From an uncultured Bacteroidia bacterium (GTDB taxonomy: Bacteria; Bacteroidota; Bacteroidia; Bacteroidales; UBA932): 5,621 bases of DNA. A program made the translations under genes and the position numbers. This document shows positions 1-5,621 of the stretch, piece by piece; position 1 is the first letter of the stretch, and each line of letters starts with the position of its first letter. The DNA is taken from the NCBI GenBank assembly GCA_902795785.1, contig CADBMK010000075.1, positions 1 through 5,621 on the forward strand, read 5' to 3'. The notes beneath the pieces were generated by a model. That model worked only from the letters and a program-made list of their open reading frames with translations. It was not told where the DNA came from and ran no database searches.

Positions 1-341
1 TGAACAGGCTCCATTCAGGGATGAAACTCCAGGCCGACCCAACAGTGGCATTCTGCTTCGGCTATACTTTGAACAGAATACTGAGGGGCCATCTCAAGTA
101 TGACTCTCCGTATAACACATACAGGAATGCCGGCCTTCCGCCTGCCCCTATCTGTGTTCCTACGAAGGCCTGTCTTGAGGCCGTCCTTCATCCGGATACC
201 CACAAGTATATGTTCTTCTGCGCCAGCCCGGCGTTTGACGGAACGCACGTGTTTGCTTCGTCATTCAGTGAGCACCAGAAGAATGCGAGGGCATTCCAGA
301 AAGAACTTAATTCAAGACAGAAGGCCAAGGCCGGTAAATAA
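1..341 (+). CDS. mltG: Endolytic murein transglycosylase MltG (YceG-like), C-terminal part, 5' end outside window
   Basis: The reading frame is open from position 3 to the TAA at 339-341, giving 112 residues. It begins inside a conserved block, NRLHSGMKLQADPTV, followed by SPYNTYRNAGLPPAPI and an HVFASSFSEHQKNAR stretch. These correspond to the C-terminal part of the YceG/MltG family (E. coli has NRLRIGMRLQTDPTV, YNTY-GLPPG and GGHTF-HN). The family are inner-membrane-anchored lytic transglycosylases that cleave nascent peptidoglycan glycan strands and so limit their length. The membrane anchor, LysM-like part and catalytic glutamate lie upstream of the window and cannot be checked. An ATG at position 21 falls in the middle of the conserved block and is not the real start. 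The family's usual GLPPG reads GLPPA here. The stop lies 10 nt before rel, which suggests co-transcription. The identification is firm; the activity is inferred from the family. Confidence 0.92.
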   Translation, partial: NRLHSGMKLQADPTVAFCFGYTLNRILRGHLKYDSPYNTYRNAGLPPAPICVPTKACLEAVLHPDTHKYMFFCASPAFDGTHVFASSFSEHQKNARAFQKELNSRQKAKAGK

Positions 342-351
342 ACATTGAATT

Positions 352-2520
352 ATGGGAGACATTTTCGAAGAGCGCTTCAGGCATTATGACGATGCGGGAC
401 GCGCCATTATCAGAAAAGCGTATGACATAGCCAGCGAGGCCCTTAAGGACGACACCCGTTATAACGGAGCGCCGTTTTTTGAGCATCCGCTGGGTGTGGC
501 GCAGATCGTTGAGGATGAAATCGGTCTGCAGGCCGAGTGCGTGGCCGCGGTTTTCCTCCACGAAGCCGTCCTCCGTCACCCGGAAGTCGATATCAAGAGC
601 GCCGGCTTCAGCAGTGACGTCTATACGATGACGGAAGGTCTTACAAAGATCTCGTCAATTAATCCGCGTGACACCAGGCTCGAGGCTGAGAACTACAAGA
701 AACTCATCCTCCAGTATTCCACGGATCCGAGGGTGACCGTCATCAAGATCGCAGACCGCCTCGAGGTGATGAGAAACCTCGAGATGTTTCCTAAGACTTC
801 CAGGGAGAAAAAGGTCCTCGAGACCCTTCTCCTTTATATACCGCTTGCTCACCAGCTGGGTCTTTACAATATAAAGAGCGAGTTGGAGACCATTTATTTC
901 CGTTTCGCCGATCCGGAGCATTACCGTCTTGTGACCAACAAACTGAAGGCTACGGAAAAAGACAGACAGAAACTTTCGGAAGAATTCATCGAACCTCTCA
1001 AGAAGAAACTGGACCTGGCCGGAATCAAGTATAAATTCAAGGTCAGGACCAAGACTCCTTATTCGATTTATAAGAAGATGCAGAAGCAGGGCGTTCCTTT
1101 CGAGGGCGTCTATGACGTGTTTGCAATGCGTTTCATCATCGACTGTGACTGCGACGTTAAAACTGAGAAGGAACTTTGCTGGAAGGTCTATTCTTATGTG
1201 ACCGAGGAGTATGAACCCGATACCAAGCGCCTGAGGGACTGGATTACCAATCCAAAGCCTAACGGCTATGAGAGTCTCCATATTACTGTAAAGAATAAGG
1301 AGAATGCCTATGTGGAGGTCCAGATCCGTACCAAGAGGATGGACGATATGGCTGAGAACGGCCATGCCTCCCACTGGTCATACAAGGGAATCAAGAGGGA
1401 GGCCACGATGGATTCGTGGCTTACATCGGTGCGCTATATCCTGGAACATCCGGGGTCCGTTCCTAAGGAGGACCTTCCGGAACAACTCTCCAAGGATGTG
1501 TTCGTCTATACTCCGACAGGAGATCTGAGGGTGCTTCCTGAAGGGGCTTCCATCCTGGATTTCGCCTATATGATCCACTCCAACCTCGGTAACAAGTGTA
1601 CCGGAGGAAAAATCAACGGCAGGGTAGTGTCCATCAAGGAAAAGCTAAAGACCGGCGATATAGTGGAGATTATGAGCGGCCGTAACCAGAAGCCGTCAGC
1701 CGACTGGGTGAACTTTGTGGTGACCAGCAAGGCCAGAAGCAAGATTCGCCAGTCCCTCAATGAGGAGGAGGTTAAGAAGGCGGCGCTGGGAAAGGAACTC
1801 GTGGACAGGCGTCTGAAAAATGCCAAGCTTGAGTTCTCTGATGGCCTGATGGCCGAGATGATGAAGAAACTCCATTATTCTACGGTGACGGAGTTCTTCG
1901 CGGCTGTGTATGACGGCAATGTCGATTACAACGACATCAAGTCCTACATCACGGAGCACGACGCTATGGTTGCCCAGCAGATTGCCGACGCAAAGGCGGC
2001 CGGCGCAGCCCAGAACCAGGAGTCAATGAAGAGATGGACGGCCCAGAATACCGGCAGCACCTCGGACGATATCCTGGTCATCAATGCCAAGGACCTGAAG
2101 GGTCTGGAATACCATATGGCACGCTGCTGCCATCCTGTGTTCGGCGATGACGTTTTCGGATTCGTGACACGCACTTCGGGTATTACCATCCACAGAATGG
2201 CCTGCCCTAACGCCGCACGTCTTTTGGAGTCATTCCCGTACAGAATCCAGAAGGTGCGCTGGGCTGAAACCCCTAGCTCCGGAAGTTTCCAGACTACGCT
2301 CCGAATCACATCGGCTATCGAGTCTTCCGTTCTGAATCAGATAATGGAGATTACCAGCAATTTCAAGGCGTCAATACGCTCGTTCAACGTGAGCGAGAAC
2401 CAGCGTAACGGTACCTATGAGATACTTTTGAAGATTTCCGTTCCTTCCAATATGGAACTGGACAAGGTGATGTCTCAAATCCGTCTTCTCAAGAACGTGA
2501 TAAAGATTGCCCGAGGCTAG
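352..2520 (+). CDS. relA: Long RelA/SpoT homologue, (p)ppGpp synthetase with apparently dead hydrolase domain
   Basis: This 722-residue protein has the full long-RSH layout. The N-terminal HD hydrolase domain (about 20-190) keeps R36, H45, H70 and D135, but the usual HD pair is H70-E71, the catalytic ED pair is L74-R75, and the usual Asn of ADRLHN is V139. The synthetase (about 225-345) looks intact: D255 in YDVFAMR, RLRD 293-296, NGYESLH 304-310, E322/Q324 in VEVQIRT, and AENGHASHW. A TGS domain follows (381-442) with FAYMIHS and its conserved H409. After a helical region comes the zinc-finger domain with C592, C593, H614 and C618, then a C-terminal ACT domain (about 645-720). In the family, synthetase transfers pyrophosphate from ATP to GDP/GTP during starvation, with TGS and zinc-finger reading the ribosome and uncharged tRNA. 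I infer a synthesis-only, RelA-like enzyme. ATG 352 is the first Met after an in-frame TGA at 346-348, and no Shine-Dalgarno is evident. The symbol could equally be rel or spoT. Confidence 0.95.
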   Translation: MGDIFEERFRHYDDAGRAIIRKAYDIASEALKDDTRYNGAPFFEHPLGVAQIVEDEIGLQAECVAAVFLHEAVLRHPEVDIKSAGFSSDVYTMTEGLTKISSINPRDTRLEAENYKKLILQYSTDPRVTVIKIADRLEVMRNLEMFPKTSREKKVLETLLLYIPLAHQLGLYNIKSELETIYFRFADPEHYRLVTNKLKATEKDRQKLSEEFIEPLKKKLDLAGIKYKFKVRTKTPYSIYKKMQKQGVPFEGVYDVFAMRFIIDCDCDVKTEKELCWKVYSYVTEEYEPDTKRLRDWITNPKPNGYESLHITVKNKENAYVEVQIRTKRMDDMAENGHASHWSYKGIKREATMDSWLTSVRYILEHPGSVPKEDLPEQLSKDVFVYTPTGDLRVLPEGASILDFAYMIHSNLGNKCTGGKINGRVVSIKEKLKTGDIVEIMSGRNQKPSADWVNFVVTSKARSKIRQSLNEEEVKKAALGKELVDRRLKNAKLEFSDGLMAEMMKKLHYSTVTEFFAAVYDGNVDYNDIKSYITEHDAMVAQQIADAKAAGAAQNQESMKRWTAQNTGSTSDDILVINAKDLKGLEYHMARCCHPVFGDDVFGFVTRTSGITIHRMACPNAARLLESFPYRIQKVRWAETPSSGSFQTTLRITSAIESSVLNQIMEITSNFKASIRSFNVSENQRNGTYEILLKISVPSNMELDKVMSQIRLLKNVIKIARG
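2517..2520. other. Interleaved stop codons of convergent rel and uvrB (CTAG)
   Basis: The palindrome CTAG supplies TAG at 2518-2520 for rel on the + strand and TAG, read from 2519 to 2517, for uvrB on the - strand. The two coding regions therefore overlap by 4 nt tail to tail. Any terminator for one gene must lie within the other's coding sequence, and read-through would make antisense RNA. Confidence 0.95.
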
Positions 2521-4688
2521 TCGTTCCAGACTTTAAGATACTGCTGCAGAGCCCAGTACTCGTCTCTGCAGTGGGCCGCTTCCGTGAAATTGAGTTCCGC
2601 CGCGGCCTTTTCCATCCTGCGCTTGTCCTCTTCGATAAGCTGCTCAACCTGAGCCCTTGACATACTCCTGATGACAGGGTCCTGAAGGACTGCCGCAAGG
2701 TCAGCCCTGATGTATCCGTCCACGTAGGCGCTGGTGCTCTCGCGTCTGGCATCGTGACCGAAGCCTACGCTGACAGTGCCCTTTCCGAGGTCGCTCGGAT
2801 TTGGAACGTAAACCGGGTTGGAGACGGAATCCGCAGCGCTGAACCGTCCCGTGGTTCCGTTGACGAGGTTCGGGTTCATGGCCTTCCTGTCCGGGAACTG
2901 GCTCAGGAGGACATTCTGCTTGACGCTGACCTGCTTCGGACTGATGTGGTGCTTCTCGTTGTACTCCATCTGCTTCTTCCTGCGCCTGTCGGTTTCCCTG
3001 ATGGTCTCCTGCATCGAGTCTGTGATGTGGTCCGCATACATGATGACAAGTCCGTGGATGTTTCTGGCGGCACGTCCCGCTGTCTGGGTGAGGGCTCTGG
3101 TGGAGCGCAGGAAACCTTCCTTGTCGGCGTCAAGTATGGCCACGAGGGAGACGGTAGGGATGTCCAGACCCTCCCTCAGGAGATTGACTCCAATCAGTAC
3201 GTCAAACAGTCCGTTCTTGAAATCCTCTATGATCTGCACCCTTTCTTCAGTGTCCACGTCAGAGTGGATGTAGCGGCACCTTATGCCCCTGTTTCCGAAG
3301 TAGGTGTCCAATTCTTCCGCCATCCTCTTGGTAAGTGTGGTGACCAGGACTCTCTCGCCCTTTTCGGCCCTTTTCTGGATTTCCTCCATCAGGTTGTCCA
3401 CCTGATGTTCTGTAGGACGTACTTCGATAGGCGGATCCAGAAGTCCTGTAGGGCGGACGACCTGTTCCACTACCAGACCGTTGCTGGCTTCCAGTTCATA
3501 ATCCGAAGGCGTGGCGCTGACATAGACCGTCTGGCGCGTCAGACTCTCGAATTCGTCGAATGTGAGCGGCCTGTTGTCGGCTGCGGCCGGGAGCCGGAAT
3601 CCGTATTCAACGAGTACGGACTTGCGGGCGTGGTCTCCTCCGTACATCGCCCTGATCTGTGGGAGGGTGACGTGGCTCTCGTCTATGAAGGTGACAAAGT
3701 CGTCAGGAAAATAATCAATGAGGCAGAACGGCCTCTGGCCGGCTTCGCGTCCGTCGAAGTAGCGTGAGTAGTTCTCTACGCCAGGACAGTAGCCCATCTC
3801 CTTTATCATCTCGAGGTCGTTCTCCACCCTTTGGCGGAGACGCTTCGCCTCAAGGAATTTGCCGATGGACTCGAAATACTCTATCTGCTTTACAAGGTCG
3901 TCCTGTATAAGGGAAACGGCCTTGATTGTCCTCTCCTTGGTGGTTACGAAGTTCTTGGCAGGGTAGATGGTAACCTTGTCCAGGCTTTCTATGTGCTCTC
4001 CCGTAATAGGGTTGATTATCCAGATGCGGTCCACCTCGTCTCCGAAGAATTCAACCCTGACCGCATATTCCTCGCCTCCCAGATAGACGTCCACCACGTC
4101 TCCCTGAACCCTGAACGTTCCGCGCCTGAAATCCGTTTCCGTACGGGAATACAGGCCGTCAACAAGCTGATAAAGAAACCTTGTGAGGCTTCTCTGCTCT
4201 CCCTGGACCACTTCAATGGTCTGCTCGTGGAAGTCCTGGGGGTTGCCTATGCCGTAAAGGCAGGATACGCTGGAGATGACTATCACGTCTTTTCTGCCTG
4301 ATAGCAGGGCAGAAGCCGCATTGAGCCTTAGCTGGTCTATGCGTTCGTTGATGGAAAGGTCCTTTTCAATATAGGTGTCGGTGCTTGGGATATATGCCTC
4401 CGGCTGGTAATAGTCGTAGTAGGATACGAAGTACTCCACGGCGTTGTCAGGAAAGAACTGCTTGAACTCTCCGTAGAGCTGTGCCGCAAGTGTCTTGTTG
4501 TGACTTAAAATCAGGGCGGGGCGCTGCAGGTTCTGGATGACGTTTGCCATGGTGAAAGTCTTTCCTGAACCGGTAACACCCAGAAGTGTAACCTTGTCAA
4601 CCCCGCTTTGAAGCGCCTCGGTCATCTGTCTGATGGCTTCCGGCTGGTCTCCTGAAGGTTTATAGTCTGATTTAATCTTGAACGGCAT
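2517..4688 (-). CDS. uvrB: Excinuclease ABC subunit B (UvrB helicase of nucleotide excision repair)
   Basis: This 723-residue protein is UvrB along its whole length. It opens with MPFKIKSDYKPSGDQPEAI, which fixes the start. It carries Walker A GVTGSGKT (37-44), the damage-inserting beta-hairpin region rich in tyrosines (YYDYYQPEAYIPSTDTY, 90-106), DESH Walker B (326-329), VYVSATP (378-384), and motif VI QTAGRAARN (525-533; many bacteria have QTIGRAARN). A C-terminal UVR domain (about 670-708, ELNFTEAAHCRDE) is the usual UvrA/UvrC contact. UvrB receives damaged DNA from UvrA, verifies the lesion using ATP, and recruits UvrC for incision in the cytoplasm. The protein is about 50 residues longer than the roughly 673-residue E. 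coli protein. The excess lies in the linker between the helicase and UVR domains (about 595-645, rich in N, G, S and P). The gene converges on rel with a 4-nt overlap and is divergent from the barrel-protein gene. No uvrA or uvrC is in view. Confidence 0.97.
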   Translation of the reverse strand: MPFKIKSDYKPSGDQPEAIRQMTEALQSGVDKVTLLGVTGSGKTFTMANVIQNLQRPALILSHNKTLAAQLYGEFKQFFPDNAVEYFVSYYDYYQPEAYIPSTDTYIEKDLSINERIDQLRLNAASALLSGRKDVIVISSVSCLYGIGNPQDFHEQTIEVVQGEQRSLTRFLYQLVDGLYSRTETDFRRGTFRVQGDVVDVYLGGEEYAVRVEFFGDEVDRIWIINPITGEHIESLDKVTIYPAKNFVTTKERTIKAVSLIQDDLVKQIEYFESIGKFLEAKRLRQRVENDLEMIKEMGYCPGVENYSRYFDGREAGQRPFCLIDYFPDDFVTFIDESHVTLPQIRAMYGGDHARKSVLVEYGFRLPAAADNRPLTFDEFESLTRQTVYVSATPSDYELEASNGLVVEQVVRPTGLLDPPIEVRPTEHQVDNLMEEIQKRAEKGERVLVTTLTKRMAEELDTYFGNRGIRCRYIHSDVDTEERVQIIEDFKNGLFDVLIGVNLLREGLDIPTVSLVAILDADKEGFLRSTRALTQTAGRAARNIHGLVIMYADHITDSMQETIRETDRRRKKQMEYNEKHHISPKQVSVKQNVLLSQFPDRKAMNPNLVNGTTGRFSAADSVSNPVYVPNPSDLGKGTVSVGFGHDARRESTSAYVDGYIRADLAAVLQDPVIRSMSRAQVEQLIEEDKRRMEKAAAELNFTEAAHCRDEYWALQQYLKVWND
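2541..2574. repeat. Inverted repeat just past the rel stop, inside the uvrB 3' end
   Basis: CTGCAGAG (2544-2551) and CTCTGCAG (2564-2571) are perfect 8-nt reverse complements with a 12-nt loop. In rel RNA the stem could extend by G-U, U-G and C-G pairs to 2541/2574. It begins about 20 nt after the rel stop. No T-tract follows on either strand, so it is not a canonical intrinsic terminator. On the minus strand it encodes part of the UVR domain (CRDEYWALQQ). It could weakly stall or stabilise the rel transcript, or be coincidental. Confidence 0.4.
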
Positions 4689-4693
4689 ATTTG

Positions 4694-4701
4694 CAAAGGT
4701 A
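4694..4701 (-). promoter_or_regulatory. Candidate uvrB promoter -7 element (TACCTTTG)
   Basis: On the minus strand TACCTTTG fits the Bacteroidetes -7 consensus TAnnTTTG exactly and lies 5 nt before the uvrB ATG. No good -33 TTG/TTTG sits at the usual 19-21 nt distance; the nearest is a TTTC about 23 nt upstream. If it is used, transcription would start at or within a few bases of the ATG, giving an almost leaderless mRNA. This is inferred from the consensus alone. Confidence 0.45.
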
Positions 4702-4749
4702 CTCCATTTTTCTGAGAAGCGTGTGAAAGCACAAAGTTTTATGTAATTA

Positions 4750-4779
4750 TTGTGTTATTAATAAAAAATAGTATATTTA
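4750..4779 (+). promoter_or_regulatory. Candidate promoter for the outer-membrane protein gene
   Basis: TTG at 4750-4752 and TATATTTA at 4772-4779 are separated by 19 nt. They resemble the Bacteroidetes -33 (TTG/TTTG) and -7 (TAnnTTTG) elements, with a single mismatch (final G to A) in the -7 box. Transcription would start near 4784-4787, leaving an AT-rich 5' leader of about 70 nt with no Shine-Dalgarno. The region is very AT-rich, so a chance match is possible. Confidence 0.5.
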
Positions 4780-4792
4780 CACTGTAAAATAC

Positions 4793-4815
4793 TATAGTGG
4801 CTTTATTGCACTATA
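4793..4815 (+). repeat. Inverted repeat in the 5' leader of the outer-membrane protein gene
   Basis: TATAGTG (4793-4799) and CACTATA (4809-4815) are perfect 7-nt reverse complements around a 9-nt loop. They fall in the predicted 5' leader just downstream of the candidate promoter. The stem is short and AU-rich, so it would be a weak RNA hairpin. Alternatively it could be a protein-binding dyad. No function can be assigned. Confidence 0.4.
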
Positions 4816-4857
4816 TATTATAGGTCAAAGAGAATAAACTAACTAAAACAAGCAAAT

Positions 4858-5621
4858 ATGAAAACTCTTAGGTTTATCGGAGCAGCAGCTGCCATCGTTT
4901 TGTCGGTTTCTGCTTTCGCACAGGAGAATGGTAACCGTGATGAAAACGGTAAGATTGTCCGTGGAGCTTATGAAACCACGGGTATTTGGGACAATTGGTT
5001 CGTTGGTGCCGGTGTCGGTGCCAATGGAAGCTATGACAGCCAGGTTAAGACTAAGGTCTTCGGCGGACTTGGCCTGGATGTATTCGTAGGAAAGTGGATT
5101 ACACCTAATGTCGGTTTCGATATCAAATATCATGGCCTCAAGAATAATATTTCCAGAAAGAAGGACGTTATCCGTCCTGACATGAAAGTTGATATTCATG
5201 AGAACGTGCTTGAGGGAAACGCTCTTTGGAACATATCAAATGAGTTCAGCGGCTATAAGGAGACCCGTACTCTTGACGTTATCCTTTACGGCGGTACCGG
5301 TCTTGCCGACTGCAACTGTGTTGACGGCAATGCTGCGTGGGAGGTTACTTTCCAGGCAGGTATCATCGCTGACGTGCGCCTCAGCAAGAGATTCGATCTC
5401 TATGCAAATCTCGGCGGTATCGTCATGGATGATGCTGAGATCCTTTCAAATGGTCGTGGCTGCGTCCTTCCTTCACTTACCGCCGGTGTAGTTTACAACA
5501 TCGGTAAGAAGGTGGGCTTCTCACGCCACAGCTCAGTAACTCCTGTTGTCGTTCCTGTTCCTTTCACAACAGAGCAGTACAATGACCTTGCAAACAAGGT
5601 TCAGGCTCTTGAGAAGGAGAA
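4858..5621 (+). CDS. Outer-membrane beta-barrel protein, OmpA-like, 3' end outside window
   Basis: The frame is open from ATG 4858 to the window edge (254 codons plus 2 nt). Residues 1-21 form a signal peptide: a charged MKTLR start, a hydrophobic core, and AFA before Q22 as the signal peptidase I site. There is no lipobox. The mature part alternates Gly/aromatic beta-strands (WFVGAGVGA, FGGLGLDVFVGKWITPNVGF, LWNISNEFSGY, VILYGGTGLA, FDLYANLGGIV, SLTAGVVYNIGKK). This matches the N-terminal barrel of Bacteroidetes OmpA-family porin-like proteins. Residues 237-254 (TTEQYNDLANKVQALEKE) look like the start of a coiled-coil linker. In this family such a linker is often followed by a peptidoglycan-binding OmpA C-terminal domain, which is not visible here. 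Three cysteines (152, 154, 202) lie in the exported part. The start context is A-rich (AAAACAAGCAAATATG), as is common for well-expressed Bacteroidetes genes. The OM barrel call is solid; the OmpA family assignment is likely; the exact role is unknown. Confidence 0.82.
   Translation, partial: MKTLRFIGAAAAIVLSVSAFAQENGNRDENGKIVRGAYETTGIWDNWFVGAGVGANGSYDSQVKTKVFGGLGLDVFVGKWITPNVGFDIKYHGLKNNISRKKDVIRPDMKVDIHENVLEGNALWNISNEFSGYKETRTLDVILYGGTGLADCNCVDGNAAWEVTFQAGIIADVRLSKRFDLYANLGGIVMDDAEILSNGRGCVLPSLTAGVVYNIGKKVGFSRHSSVTPVVVPVPFTTEQYNDLANKVQALEKE

Noticed and set aside
62..70. Possible TAnnTTTG promoter box (TATACTTTG) inside mltG that might drive rel
   Set aside because: The TA is out of register by one base relative to TTTG, and it lies deep inside mltG coding sequence about 280 nt from rel.
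264..341. Possible truncation or frameshift of mltG
   Set aside because: The C-terminal conserved blocks are continuous and in frame up to a normal stop. The gene is incomplete only because the window starts inside it.
655..1374. Open frame of 239 codons on the - strand, opposite rel
   Set aside because: It is antisense to conserved hydrolase and synthetase coding sequence, has no recognisable family signature, and is a shadow of rel.
2754..3767. Open frame of 337 codons on the + strand, opposite uvrB
   Set aside because: It lies entirely antisense to well-conserved UvrB helicase motifs, shows no recognisable domain, and is explained by the codon bias of the gene on the other strand.
4843..5199. 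Open frame of 118 codons on the - strand, opposite the start of the outer-membrane protein gene
   Set aside because: The + strand frame here has a clear signal peptide and barrel strands; the reverse frame shows no family resemblance.

Overview
The window looks like an ordinary piece of a Bacteroidetes (probably Bacteroidales) chromosome. Three things point there: the Bacteroidetes-style sequences of MltG, the RelA/SpoT protein and UvrB; an outer-membrane barrel protein of the type common in Bacteroides relatives; and intergenic DNA that is AT-rich, has no clear Shine-Dalgarno sites, and carries elements resembling the Bacteroidetes TAnnTTTG promoter. I cannot assign a genus from sequence alone. 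I see no mobile element, CRISPR array, tRNA or rRNA, and no sign of recent transfer.

Layout: (1) positions 1-341, + strand, the C-terminal third of an MltG-type endolytic murein transglycosylase, cut by the left edge. (2) 352-2520, + strand, a full-length long RelA/SpoT homologue starting 10 nt after mltG, probably in the same operon. (3) 2517-4688, - strand, a complete uvrB converging on rel; the two stop codons interleave in a shared CTAG. (4) 4689-4857, a 169-nt AT-rich divergent intergenic region with one candidate promoter for each flanking gene. (5) 4858-5621, + strand, the start of a secreted outer-membrane beta-barrel protein that leaves its barrel and enters a coiled-coil-like linker at the right edge.

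The genes cover cell-wall polymer release (MltG), the stringent response ((p)ppGpp), nucleotide excision repair (UvrB) and the outer membrane. I see no single dedicated pathway here. The most informative point is the RelA/SpoT protein. Its ppGpp-hydrolase (HD) domain has lost several catalytic residues, while its synthetase, TGS and zinc-finger elements are intact. This predicts a RelA-like, synthesis-only starvation sensor, and so a separate hydrolase elsewhere in the genome. Secondary points are a nearly leaderless uvrB start, a long low-complexity linker in UvrB, and the absence of intergenic terminator space between rel and uvrB. I found nothing that amounts to a previously undescribed system.
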